A DNA stretch of 64,000 bases from the NCBI RefSeq assembly GCF_003144245.1, contig NW_020289975.1, positions 2,003,496 to 2,067,495 of the forward strand, given 5' to 3'. The DNA comes from Jaminaea rosea. Lineage: Eukaryota > Basidiomycota > Exobasidiomycetes > Microstromatales. Below, in pieces: positions 1 to 12,345 of the stretch. The position numbers and the translations under genes are program-made. The first letter of the stretch is position 1. Every line of letters starts with the position of its first letter. The notes beneath the pieces were generated by a model, which did not search any database, was not told the origin of the DNA, and saw only the letters and a list, made by a program, of their open reading frames with translations.

Positions 1-2
1 GC

Positions 3-95
3 TGCGAAGAGGAAGAAACCGACGAAGCGGATGAGCCGTACGCAACCTCCAATGCACACAGTACACTACATCTTATTGCCCTAGGCCCTGCTTGA
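3..95 (+). CDS. Possible C-terminal end of an upstream gene (partial)
   Basis: From base 3 a plus-strand frame stays open for 30 codons and ends at TGA (93-95). It begins with a cluster of acidic residues (Cys followed by four Glu) and ends in Ile-Ala-Leu-Gly-Pro-Ala. The acidic composition suits a disordered protein tail, but 30 open codons in GC-rich DNA can arise by chance. The other frames here show nothing better. The start lies outside the window, so this is only a candidate. Confidence 0.25.
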   Translation, partial: CEEEETDEADEPYATSNAHSTLHLIALGPA

Positions 96-479
96 GGGGC
101 CCCCGTGGCCGCACTGCCGAGGCAGACGGCGAAGCTGCAACGATGTTGAGATTCCCCGCGGCGAAGCTCTGGTAGATGGAAAAGAAGCTGGGGAAGAGGA
201 AAGTAGGCTGCCAAGAGTCGAGGAAAAGAGGTTAGCACTCTACGCTCCATCCTGACGCTCCAGTACAAAGCATGGAGAGATGGCATCGTTGCCATCGCCG
301 TCGTCATCGTCATGAACGGCTTCCACCGCGATGCGCGATCCAGTCACACTGTGCCCGTCATCATCATGACCATCGATTGGGACAATTATGTGTGAAAATG
401 GATGGTCGGAGGATATAGAGGGGAGACAAAGTGCGCAAAGAAAGTGTCCACCATCGCCCGCCGCCGCCTTCGTGCCCGC
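96..479. other. Intergenic stretch downstream of the MAP kinase gene
   Basis: About 380 bases lie between the possible upstream gene end and the MAP kinase stop codon. They contain short purine-rich and GATGATGAC-like runs but no coding frame I trust. This presumably holds the 3' untranslated region of the minus-strand kinase gene. No terminator or RNA gene was recognised. Confidence 0.4.
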
Positions 480-1953
<1,474 letters not shown>

Positions 1954-3690
1954 TGCAATGACGGGCAGAGGAGGCCAGGTCAAGGACGCGAGAGGGGGGA
2001 AAGAGGGGTTGGGTGATCTTGATCAGCTTCATGCCCGGCGCTACTTTATCCACAACGGATGAGATTCAAGACCCTTGTTCCACTTGTGTTGAAGCCCGCC
2101 AGGAACAAAAGGCGGAGGCGCAGCGGCCACCCCTTTGTGTGCGCGAGGACAAGACGCGTTGCGAGAGCAGCGACGACCGCCGAGCTCACGAGATCGAGGA
2201 GAACAAAGGAAGCTATTGACTCACCGTACTCGTCGCACGGCCGGCGCTATCTTCTTTTGGGAGACTGGGGCAGCAGCCGCCTTCTTGCTCTCCGTCGAAG
2301 CCGAAGAAGCTGCGATCTCCCTCCTGGCTGACTTCAGGAGGCTAGCGGCCTTGTTGGCCGCGGCAGTGGCGGACAAGGGGTCGCCAAAGGACCTAGGGGA
2401 CATGACTGCGACCGACATGTTGCGAAGAAGCAGAGGGGAAAGAACACTAAGGTGCGGTTGATGAAGGGACGAGCAACCCGTACTCTAGGCCAAGAAAAGG
2501 TAAGAAAAGCTGACGCTGGCAGGGATAGGCGCAAGACGAGGCCGTTGTCGACGAGCGCTGTTGGCTGTGAGTGGTAGTCGTGCGATCTGGCCAGCAGAAG
2601 CGACGACGACTGGTGGTGGTGATGAATCAGGTTAGGAGCGAATGGATACGAGGAGAGAGAGAAGCACTCACTGTCTCTCTATTGTAGTCTGGCTCATTGC
2701 TTCCTGGGCCATCGTTGACGACAACCTCTTGCTTCGGCGCTCGACTCGGCTGACCAACCATCCGAGCCCGCCCTCGTCCTCCCACCTGTTTTGCCTTTCA
2801 GCATGCTTCAAACGCCTCGCCGATCTCAGCGAGAGGAGGGTGGACACCCATGGTCCATCTCCCGAGTGCCCGTGGTCATCGTGGCCAAGCGACCGACATC
2901 TCGAGGCAAAAGAGCAGCACGTTCGTATGCATGCTTCGCTCCGCTCGCAGGAGCAAATAAGACAAGCTCTCGAGCGGGCATTGCATCGACGCAATCAATC
3001 TTGAGCGGGTTCAAGATCCTCCGGTATCGCAGAGTGATAGTCCAGGCCCCGTTTCCAGCTCGACTCGACTCTGCGAGGGCACGCCCATGCAAGGTACGGG
3101 TGGACCATTGTCATTTTGTCGTCACTCGAGGTTGCTCGCCGCACAGGCTGGCTGCGTGCTCCGGGCGAGCTCGAAGAGCAAGCGAGACGTGGGATGCGGA
3201 TTGGCGTTTGGCGTCAAGCCCCGCGAGCCTGAGGCGGGGTCAACTCGAGATGGCCACGCGGAGCAACAAGAAACTCGGCCTTTCGAGGTAGCGATGTCGA
3301 CGGAGGCCGGGGCATCTCTCATCGTGTGACTGTCAAAAGGGCCTCGGTCAGAGCATTGCCCAAGCTGAACGCCCAGGGAAGCCGCGAAAGCCTTGGCACC
3401 TTGCGATCAGCCCGGTGTCGAGGTCAGCTCCGAGCCAGATTCTACCTTGTTAGAGCACCGCTTTGTTCATTTCATCCTCTCGCTGAGCCAAGTTGTGCTC
3501 GATGTGCATGCGTTCGCTTTGATCGGTGTTGCGTTCATGGATTCCACGGACGCAATGGCATGCCCCGTCGGTGTGCGGCCCAATGCAATCGTTATCGCTC
3601 CGGTCGCCGGTCCGAAAGCTTCTTGCATCCCGTGCACGACCGGGGCAAGAACACCCCCGCATCCCACTGTCTGTACCACTTACCGCCAGG
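1954..3690. other. Long intergenic region between MAP kinase and DTD genes
   Basis: About 1.7 kb between the divergent starts of the MAP kinase (minus) and the deacylase (plus). It should hold both promoters and 5' leaders. Several short open frames exist on both strands, but none shows a recognisable domain. The only one with a plausible splice donor is listed separately at 2225-2418. No TATA box or repeat stands out. Confidence 0.4.
2225..2418 (-). CDS. Candidate first exon of a small unidentified protein
   Basis: An ATG at 2418 (second ATG at 2403) opens a 64-codon frame rich in Ala, Ser, Lys and Arg. It runs into a good GTGAGT donor directly after base 2225. The basic, Ala-rich, acid-poor start could be a mitochondrial presequence or a disordered tail. 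A downstream exon could lie within 2000-2135, where several AG acceptors occur, but none gives a convincing continuation in phase. It may instead be upstream leader of the MAP kinase gene on the same strand. I do not recognise a family. Confidence 0.25.
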
Positions 3691-4656
3691 ATGAGAGCCG
3701 TTCTACAAAGGGTGACCGGAGCATGCGTCCATGGTAAGCAGCTGCGAACGGCTCTTCCGTCGATGGTAGTCTCTGCGCTCACAGAACAGTTCCCCGACGG
3801 TAGTCGACGGCAAGCTCGTCTCGACGATTGGACCGGGTGTAGTTGCGTTGATAGGCATCGAGACCGAGGATGAGGCGAGCGTTGCGCCCAAGCTCGGCGA
3901 AAAGATACTGTCATTGCGGGTGAGGCTGTAAAGCGCATAGTCCGAGGGTAGCTCAGCGATGAGAAGCTCACGACAACGAAGTGGTGCGCTGACAGATGTG
4001 GAACCAAGGCGCCAAGGCGTGGGACATCACGACTCCGTCTCACTATCCAGCAAGTAGCACGAGGGCCGTCGCGCCTGCTGCTACTGCTGCCCCAACCTCA
4101 AGCTCCTCAACAGACATCGCCGAGCGTGGCCCCGTCAACGAGAGAGCAGAAGCCGTGTGGGGAGGCAAGCCCTGGAGCTCGAGCGTCGTGGAGCTGGAGG
4201 GTGAACTGCTCTGCATCTCGCAGTTCACGCTACACGCACGTACGGCAAAGGTAAGTGTCGGCCGCGTCTCGAGTCGGCTGGAGTGCGCTGAGACGGACGA
4301 GCTGATGCTGCTCGAGGGCCGTGAGCAGGGCACTCGACCAGACTTTCACAAATCAATGGGAGGCGACAAGGCCCGTGAGATTTATGAGGCACTGCTCAAG
4401 CATATGCGCCAGATGTACAAGGAGGACCGGATCAAGGATGTGAGTATGGCATGCGATGTGGATGTTGCGACCCGCCACAGTCGCTGATCTGTCCAACGGC
4501 GCGATAGGGAGCTTTCGGGGAGATGATGGACGTCTCCCTTAGCAACGATGGTAAGTAGCTCACCTGTCCACCAGCAGAAGACACCTGTCTCACCCGCCCT
4601 GCCTCTCTTCAGGCCCCGTCACCCTGATTATCGACACGGCGGACAAGAGAAAGTAG
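3691..4656 (+). CDS. DTD1: D-aminoacyl-tRNA deacylase (DTD)
   Basis: Hydrolyses D-amino acids mischarged on tRNA, protecting translation. Six inferred exons: 3691-3733, 3804-3919, 3996-4250, 4329-4439, 4508-4550 and 4613-4656, all with GT-AG borders and agreeing phases, giving about 203 residues. The N-terminus MRAVLQRVTGACV is diagnostic. The active-site motif SQFTL is near residue 128 and the Gly-cisPro motif lies in NDGPVTLI near the C-terminus, both catalytic signatures of the family. Exon 3 carries a Ser/Thr/Ala-rich insertion of about 45 residues before the GGKPW segment, making the protein longer than the usual 145-180 residues. The intron 4251-4328 is 78 nt with no stop in frame, so its retention would add 26 residues without breaking the frame. 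Identity is near certain; the insertion could hide one more intron. Confidence 0.93.
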
Positions 4657-4943
4657 TTGACGAAGGCAGCATGGATGATCTTGAAGAGAGTAGAAAACGC
4701 GCAATCGATAGCATAGGACGTGGCTCTGAGTAGGAGTACAATTGTGTGTATAGAGGCGTGTTCAGGTATGCTCGATGAGAGGATGTCTCTGGGCGACAGC
4801 TCGTGAGCGGGCGCGCGCGTGTGTGTTTGCGTAGGTTTGTGACTGTCAGGCCGCTGGCTCGACTACTTCCTTCGACGCCGGCGATGCCTTGGTGCTCTCG
4901 CTCAGATGTGACTTCTCCCTACGTGTCTCGCCCGTGTTCAATA

Positions 4944-6146
4944 CTATGATTGCTGGCCGCTAGAAGCACGCTCGCCGCCCCCTACGTGCCCGCCAGCTGC
5001 CCCGCCGCCACTGTTATTGCGGCTGACCTTCCTCCTCCTCTTGCCTAGGTCCCCGTCTGCACGAGCTACGGGGCCTCGACGCCCATGCCCTCTATCCTCG
5101 CGCATGTCTTCGTCCATGAGGGTCACCTGGTCAGCCTCTACCCTCTCCTCGCCGACGGGGGGCAAGGTAGCCGCTCCGCTGCTCGTGCTCCTTAGGGGGT
5201 AGCTGCCGCCTTGCTGAATCGAATGTATGCCTCTCGCTTTCCTACGCAGGTGAGTGGAGGGAGATGCGGCCATTGACGAGACGACGGGGCTCGGCGCAAG
5301 GGAGAATGAGAATGCGCTAGAAGGGGCTCGTCGAGCTGGCGTTGTCGCCATCCTGGCTGACTCTGATGAGCGGTCGTCTGACGAGCTCTCATGCGAGCGG
5401 GCGCCATCGCCTTGATGTTGCGGACGGGAAGTGCGATGTGAACGTGTAGCGGGCGTATTGGGCGCCGTCGACGCAGCAGGCGAGTTGCGCTCGTCCTCCT
5501 GATCGATGGACAGGCCGGGTGTCGAGCTAGGTTCTCTTCGCGAGGACGATGACGCAGCAGGACCCGCTTGATTGGCAAATGCTGTAGACGATGACGGTGG
5601 CTGCGCAGTTGGCGGGTGTGGCGCCGAGGTCTCCAGATCGCCCTCGAGGTCATCATCATCGCTGTCACTCTTGATCGCCTCTATGCGAGCGCGAAGATAA
5701 TGGACGAGCCACATGAGCTCCTTGTGGGATGCTGTCATCTCATGGCTGCCTTCCACATCGTCAAAGACAGTGTCGCGTCTGAAGGTAGCGCCCGCTTGCG
5801 ATGCGCGCAGCAAGATGAGATCAAGGATGTCGCCCAATCCCTGCAGATAGCCTTGGCGGTGCGAGCTGTGTGAGGTGGAGAGAGAGCTGCGGTAGAGATT
5901 GGTAAGATGCAGGGCAGCGGCTATCATGAGATGAGACTAGGTATCAGCACGCAACTCCGCCGTGACTACGCAGTCCTCTTTACGCAACTCACCCTTGAAA
6001 TCCTGGTTCAGCCTCTTCTCATGCCGTTTGCTAGGCCCCGCCGGTGGTCGTGACGAGTCGAGACTGTCCCTTAGGCCTCTGAGCGAGTCCATGACAAGAG
6101 GTGAGAGGAAGTTGGACAGGTAGTGAGACCTCTGGACAGCGTCGAG
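4944..6146 (-). CDS. DUF4588/HAPSTR1-like nuclear protein (tentative)
   Basis: Two exons are supported: 6146-5993 (ending at a GTGAGT donor) and 5920-4944 (after acceptor ATGATAG, phase 1). The join reads LNQDFKAAALHLTNLYRSSL, followed by a Gly-Tyr-Leu-Gln-rich helix and an aromatic helix around MWLVHYLRARIEA. A helical 'F..AA..(V/L)T.LY..S' segment followed by a GY.Q helix, a long Ser-rich tail and a basic KRRRK near the C-terminus match my memory of the DUF4588 family (human C16orf72/HAPSTR1, a stress-response partner of HUWE1). This is recall of a pattern, not a database hit. The start is uncertain: the ATG at 6092 is within the first exon, but the preceding CAG at 6149-6147 suggests an upstream exon I could not place. 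The C-terminal 200 residues are low complexity. Confidence 0.6.
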
Positions 6147-6375
6147 CTGTGGAGAGGCCGTGGAGTATTAAAGAGGGTGAAACGTCGAGGCGGCGACGGC
6201 GGCAAAACAGGACCGAGATATTTGGAGGCCCACCCAGTCCGCTCAAGGGGTTGCGCCACGCGAGCCAGGCCACTCTCGAGCTGCGAGCTCGAAGGCATAT
6301 AGAGTATACCAGGCTCACCGCTTTCACTGCAAAAGACTAGATGCTATTGATGATCGGGCTCTTACCAGCTGGCTG

Positions 6376-7305
6376 CTACACACTTTTGCGCGCTCGTATG
6401 ATGAAAAGATGCTCCCTCCCTGCTCTTCTCGACAGCGCAATGTCCGCGTCGAGGCCGCGATCTCGCAACTGCTTCACCAGCGCATCTGGGTCATTCTGCT
6501 TGATGGCCACAAAGTAGAAGACGCCGCCCGGTGACAAGACCGTCTCAATTCCTCCTCTTTCACGGCGATCTACACTTGTGATGAGGTCGTTGAGAAGGTT
6601 TGTCCCCATTGACCCGCCCGCCCACGAGCCAGCTAAGGCCCCTTCCCTTTGGGCAATTGCCTCCTCTTCCTCCGTTGTGGGTACGTAAGGTGGGTTGAAA
6701 AGGAGCACGTCAATCAGACCAGCAGCCCTTTCAGCTCCTTGCGCTCGTGATGAGAGTGCAGAGAGCATGTGGGTGACGACCGGCTCCAGGTGGGTCTGCG
6801 CAACATTGCGTGAGCTCTGTCAGCTAGTCGAGCGCATTGAGCTTCGGAGGGGCAAACCTCACCTTGTTGGCTGCGCCAGTCTTGCGGGTGCACTCGCTGG
6901 CAAAAGAATTGATGTCCGTACAGAGGACGGCTGCGAGACGTCATAGTAGTAGTCGATGAGCTCTCCGATCAGTCGCCTCGATGTAGCACGCCGACGCAGC
7001 GCTCACCTGCCGCGCCATCACCCAGGATCTGAGCGATGAAAGCGCTCACGCAGCCACTGCCCGATCTGCAACAACGATGAGCGTCCGCAGAACTGCAATT
7101 TAGTACGTGATGGCTCATGACAGGAAGCCTCTGGTCCCGCGACCGGCGCTCACCCTATCTCGACGATGAGCCTCGGCTCGCGTCTTCGAAGCTCATCAGC
7201 ATCTTGCTCCAAAGCGTCCAGGAATATAAAGGTGTCCTCTGCAGGCTCGTAGACTTTCAGATAGTCGTGCTTGCTCAGGTGGCCCAGTGACGGTGTGGGA
7301 AGCAT
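6376..7305 (-). CDS. MTQ2: eRF1 glutamine methyltransferase catalytic subunit, Mtq2/HEMK2 type
   Basis: SAM-dependent N5-glutamine methyltransferase that modifies the GGQ motif of translation release factor eRF1, in the family's case with Trm112 as partner. Four exons: 7305-7154, 7065-7007, 6930-6863 and 6795-6376. All have GTGAGC/GTGAGG donors and CAG acceptors, with consistent phases and about 232 residues. The early VYEPAEDTFIFLDALE segment is typical of Mtq2. Motif I (EIGSGSGCVSAFIAQ) spans the first intron, and the NPPY catalytic motif is at residues 127-130, followed by VPTTEEEE. The C-terminal RRAGREHLFIIR also fits. Mitochondrial HemK/Mtq1 is an alternative, but it is normally longer with an N-terminal helical domain absent here. 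The stop lies only about 230 bp before the next gene's recognised exon on the same strand. Confidence 0.93.
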
Positions 7306-8465
7306 TGAGCGATGACCGCCTCTTCTTCGCGACCTTGAACTTGAAGCGGCCGCCGATCTCCGATTGTGTTGAAGAGAGAAGACACACACGAGTTAGGATC
7401 GTCGGCTCAGGCGGATCTGTCTCTTGCAGCAGGAGGACCGCCTCTCTTACCGGCCCGAAGCATAACAGCCAGATGCCGAACGCCTTGATTGTGATTGTAG
7501 CTCAGCCAACAGACGCTTATTACCTCGCAACCACATCCTGCCAGCTCGCAACGCTCATCCTGTCGTCCTTCTTGCTCGCTCATCATCACCATGGCAGGGG
7601 CGATGGCATTTCGCCACGCGAGACGCTGGACCCTGATCGCCCTTCAGACTCAGGCTCAGCTTGTCATCGGACGCCCGCTCTCCCAGCTTTCTCTCCGTTC
7701 ACTGCGCGCGCGCGCCCCTCTCGATGACGACCCTGAGCTGCATGAGTAGCTTAAATGGCCGCTCTCGATCACCGGGGACAATGACGAAGCGATCGCGGGT
7801 GTGGCGAGGGGCGTGTGAGGTGAGAGCTATCGACACGATGGGCGATGGATCAGTCGTCGAAGGAAACATGGCTCGATTGGACCTGGAAAGACCAGAGCCT
7901 GCCTCGTTGCTTGCTTGATTGCTGCTCTCGCTCATCGCTGCCTGCTCGACCCGCGGATGTTCTCTGCCTCACGCGCGCCTTGACTTCCACACGCCGCACC
8001 GACTCGTCCTCGTCCTGCTTGTGCTACCGGCTGAGACGAAGAGTACAACGACCAGCATCTCGTCCAGCATCTCGTCTTCATCGTCACCACCACCGCGACC
8101 ACCCACTACGATTGCCTTGTGTTTCTCGACTTGATCGCTACGCCCACACGACCTTTCTCATCCTCCACAACGCATTGCCACTCAATCAGCATTACCTTGA
8201 TTCCAGCATAGCGCACCTCGCAATTCCACCTCAACGCGGACCATCCCTCGGATGACACATCATCGCCGCCACTACCACGACGAAGACGACGAATAATCAA
8301 CGAGACTTTATCATCTCATCACCATTACTTCAACAAAAGAAGGCTCCAAAGGTCTTCAGATTGCGTCAGCCAGCTGATCCCCTCGACGACACCACCAGCT
8401 TGCTGCGTAACTGCTGTCCAGCAAAGAGCGCCGACTCGCGCCACTCTTCTTGACGTCGCATCGTG
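7306..8465. promoter_or_regulatory. Divergent intergenic region, MTQ2 / CRY-DASH
   Basis: About 1.16 kb between two divergent starts, expected to contain both promoters and leaders. The 150 bases before the cryptochrome start are rich in short CATC/CACC runs. One short minus-strand frame (7699-7935) is listed separately. No TATA box, tRNA or repeat array was found. Promoter function is inferred from position only. Confidence 0.4.
7699..7935 (-). CDS. Hypothetical small ORF, 78 residues
   Basis: An ATG-started frame on the minus strand encodes a Ser/Asn-rich start followed by a more ordered segment, RFVIVPGDRERPFKLLMQLR. The second half has a balanced hydrophobic/charged pattern unlike most shadow frames here. 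It could be one exon of a small gene upstream of MTQ2. No clean splice donor follows it, and I recognise no family. Chance remains the simplest explanation. Confidence 0.2.
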   Translation of the reverse strand: MSESSNQASNEAGSGLSRSNRAMFPSTTDPSPIVSIALTSHAPRHTRDRFVIVPGDRERPFKLLMQLRVVIERGARAQ

Positions 8466-11147
8466 ATGTCCTCGACGGAGGCAGTACAGGATGATGGCCC
8501 GCCACCATCTGTCTTGATCTGTCTGCTGCGTCTGGACCTTCGCATCGAAGACAATGCTCTCTGGCACTTGTGAGTGTGTGGGCTGCTCACTCTCCCCCTT
8601 GCCCAACGAGTTGATCCTCATGCCTTCCTTCCAACCCACGCAGCGCTCACACAGGCCATGCCCCGCCGTCGACTGCGAGGCCGACTTCTCATAATGCAAG
8701 CAAACTACCAAGGGAAGAGGAGCTCTTCTCTCGCTCCACGCATCTCCTCCCTCTCTACGTCTTTGATGAGCGCGAAGTAGAGCTCTCTGGCTTGCCCGGC
8801 TACGTTCGCAAAGGTCCCGAAGCTCGCACTCAGAACTTCAACTTTTGGAAAACGGGAGCTTTTAGAGCAAGGTGACTTGCGAGAAAGCTTCCTGTCGCTA
8901 CCACGCTGATGCATGCTCACGCCGTCTCCCTTTTCGCTGCGCAGATTCATCGCCGAGTCTGTATACGATCTGCGCTCCAGGCTGCGGGACCGCGGTAGTG
9001 ATCTGTGCATTCGCTTCGGTCGCGTTGAAGATGTCGTGGCCAATTTAGTCAAGGCATTTCAGGATCAAAGCACCAACGTCGAAGGCGTTTGGATGCAAAA
9101 GGAGATGACATCGGGCGAGGTCGGCGTTGAGGAGAGGATCGAGGAGCGCCTGCGACCGATCAACGTGCCCGTCAAGTACGTCCACTGCAAAACGCTCATT
9201 CATCCTGCGGACCTGCCATTCGAGATCGAAGAGACGCCCGATGTCTTTACGCCCTTTCGCAAGAGGGTAGAAGCTCTTGGGCCCGCCATGGTACGACCCT
9301 TGTATCATGCGCCCGCCGCCTTCAAGGCCTTTCCCCGCACGATACCGCAGACGGAGGACTACTCTCTGGACGTCACGTACGAAGTTGACGTAGATGGCCT
9401 CGCTACAGCAGATCCTGAGTCGAAGCCAAAAGACCCCAAGCAGACGTCTTTCTATGACATCCTTCGCTACCTTGTCCTCCCACTCAACGAGGTCCATTTC
9501 CCCCCCACCGTTGAAGGGAGCTCGATACTCCAACAGCGTCACCACGCATCTGCATTCCCACTCCGCGGTGGCGAGTCATCTGCACTCGAGAGGCTCGACT
9601 GGTACTTTGTTCGAGGCAAATCGCCCGACTCAACGACGTGGGGCAAGTCCGATCCGCCGCCCGTAGCGCGCTACAAACAGACGCGCAATAACCTCATTGG
9701 CCATTCCTACAGCACCAAGATGTCGCCCTTCCTCGCCTACGGTAGTATCAGCCCTCGCCAAATCTGGCAGGCTCTGATGCACCACGAGTCCATCTTCGGC
9801 GAGGACCAAAATATCTACTGGGTCAAATTCGAGCTTCTGTGGCGCGACTACTTCTTCTTTGTGGCAGAGAAGTTCGGCGATCTACTCTTTCACCTCGGCG
9901 GCTTTGAACTCGCTACCGACCCACCGCAAGCGCAAAAGAAGCTCGTCCCAGGATGGTGGAAGACATGGGACCCGATCAAGGAGGAGCCGCCGCAAGAGCT
10001 TACGCGGATGCTCGAAGGACGTACCGGCATTCCCTTCATCGACGCCAACATCCGCGAGCTGCGAGAGAGTGGCTTCTTGAGCAATCGAGGGCGACAGAAC
10101 ATTGCAAGCTACGTCGCCCATGATCTGGGCTACGATTGGCGCATTGGCGCCGAGTTCTTCCAGTCGTATCTCATTGACTACGATCCGACGTCCAACTACG
10201 GCAATTGGGCGTACGTTGCCGGCGTTGGCAACGACCCACGAGCCTCGCGCCGCTTCAACATCATCAAGCAAGCCAAAGACTACGACAGCCATGGCGAGTA
10301 CGTCAAAACGTGGCTGCCTGTACTTCGAGGCCTGCCTACTTACTACGTGCACACGCCGTGGCTTCTCGACGCAGAAGAGAGGCGACGCTACGGCGTCAAG
10401 GCGAGCGAGCAGATTGTCACGATGGACAGCTATCCGGGGCGGCCGATGACGGAGGACGAAGGGTGGAAGAAGCATTACGAGCGCAAGGAGGGAGCAGGGT
10501 CGAGGATGCATGGCAATCCACAGGAGAAGGTCAAGGATGGCAAGGTCAAGCGGTTCAGGAAGCCTCGAAGCGCAGTAGCAGGAGTGGGCGCAGAGATTGA
10601 AAGCAGTAGCGCCGAGGGCAACCACAGCGACTCTTCCCTGCCGGCAGTCACCCATAGGCTCCCCACCGCGTCCGTGGCGGCCACTCAACGAGGGTCGCTG
10701 GATTCGTTGCCGTCGATGAGGTCTGGGCATGGAAACGGCGCCGGCTCGTATCGCACTGGACCACCTCCGCCTGTCGGTCTCTCAAGCTCCGAGAGAGGCG
10801 GCGCTGGCGCTACGACGAGAGGCCCCCCTTTCCGTACTGGCTCTCCCTTCTCCAGTCGCGGCGCTGGCTTTAATGACACACCCATCGCGAGAGGAGGGGC
10901 TCGGTCACCCCTACCTCAACCCAGAAAGGGCAGCCTGACCGGCTATCCAGTGTACCAGGCGGACGGACTCTCGCCTCAGACGAACAACGGCACGTCGCCA
11001 TCGGCGCCGCAGCCTTTGCGTTCGACGTTGAGTGCTCAGCCTGCACATCTAGCATCGCAGCAGTCTCAGGCGCCGCACTCGGTGCCTACGGCCCCACAGA
11101 CGAAAAGCAAAGCAGAGACTGCGACGTCGTGGAGGCGTCAGGATTGA
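8466..11147 (+). CDS. Cryptochrome DASH (photolyase/cryptochrome family)
   Basis: Blue-light flavoprotein; DASH cryptochromes repair or bind cyclobutane dimers in single-stranded DNA and can act as photoreceptors. Exons 8466-8569, 8644-8871 and 8945-11147 have consistent phases and give about 844 residues. The photolyase N-terminal domain starts with VLICLLRLDLRIEDNALWH and continues to FNFWKTGAFRAR|F. The FAD-binding domain has GRTGIPFIDANIREL, SNRGRQNIASYVAHDLGYDW and the DASH-typical stretch NWAYVAGVGNDPR near residues 420-445 of the large exon. The conserved core ends around residue 625. About 215 further residues are a Ser/Gly/Arg/Pro-rich disordered tail, as in some other fungal DASH proteins. 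The long exon 3 was extended leftwards to the CAG at 8942-8944, which completes Arg in phase. Confidence 0.95.
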
Positions 11148-12345
11148 GGATAGCTAGGGGGGGAAGTTGAGAGCGGTTGGCAAGCAAAGGACGCTTTCTC
11201 TTCGTCATGGTTGTGGTAGTCGCGCGGAAGAGATGTCAAACAGCATCTATACATTTGCTCTTGCTCTGTGCTCACGGATGCTCTTAGGGAGTCAATACGA
11301 AAACAGAAGAAATCTTCAATACGCGACTGGTAGTGAGAGTGGCGAGGTCGGGAGGTAGCAGTCGTCGCGATCCGTCGCCCTCTGACCGGATCCCCTCCCA
11401 CTCTTCCACGTGGCTCTGGCCGCTGCCGCCTCCGTGCCTTGCTGCATGCCGACGACGCCTCGTTCCTCGACTCCGCTAACGCCCAAGCTTGCGCTCGCGC
11501 GCTCGTCCCCTTTCCAAGCTGCTCCTGTCATGCCCAGCCACCATGCTTCTCTCCTCTTTCCTCTGACACATGGAATACGGCGAATCGGAGCATCGTCGTC
11601 ACAACAAGCATGGAAGGCTGTCTGTCGCGCCGCCCCGAGAAAGTGAGATCGACCCTCTTCGACGGCCAGGCGGCAGTCACAGTGCCAATTGCTCTTTGGC
11701 ACTCGCCCGTGCCTCGGCGAGCTTATTCGGTCGACCAGGTAGCGGCGGTCATGGCAAGTGGCCTCGTGTTGACTCGCTCTCTCGCTCGTGTCACTGTACC
11801 GCTACCCAAAGCCCGACGTCGCGTCGCTGTCGATCTTTCGTCGCAAAGTCCATCCAACTTCCCCGTTTCTCCTCTCTCCCATCTGCACCCTGACAACATC
11901 CCATCCTTCCACCCCGCCCCCCTTCTCTATCCTTACACCCCCTTTCCTCGGTCTCCGCCCCTGTTTCCATTTCTGCCCAGCAGGTGGTGCTAACCAAGCT
12001 CATCTTCGACACCGCGACCATCCCTTTCATTGTTATCCCTGTCGTCAGCTGCTCGGCCCCTTCTCCTTCCTACCATACATCGTCTACCATCCTCTCACGC
12101 TCCTTGATCTCTCTTTCAATCCCCCACGCTCATTATCATCATCGCCTACGACGGTATTCAGCCATCAGAATAACACCCAACGGCACACAAACACACAGCG
12201 TCTCTTTTGCCTCATCCTCCAGACAAGCCGGTAATCTCGTCCGTCAGTGTCGCTATCATAGCTGCGAGTCTGGCCACCAACGTCACCACCCTCGATCAGC
12301 CCATCTCTCCTTCATCCTCTTCATCATCACATTGCTCACATATCA
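11148..12345. other. Intergenic region with pyrimidine-rich leader
   Basis: About 1.2 kb between the cryptochrome stop and the next start. From about 11840 to 12345 the plus strand is strongly C/T-rich with many CATC and CCTCTC runs, as expected for a fungal promoter and 5' leader of the downstream gene. No supported coding frame was seen; the longest frames come from the low-stop C/T composition. Confidence 0.45.

Noticed and set aside
9882-10730. 282-codon minus-strand frame opposite cryptochrome DASH
   Set aside because: Antisense shadow of the conserved FAD domain; no motif or splice structure.
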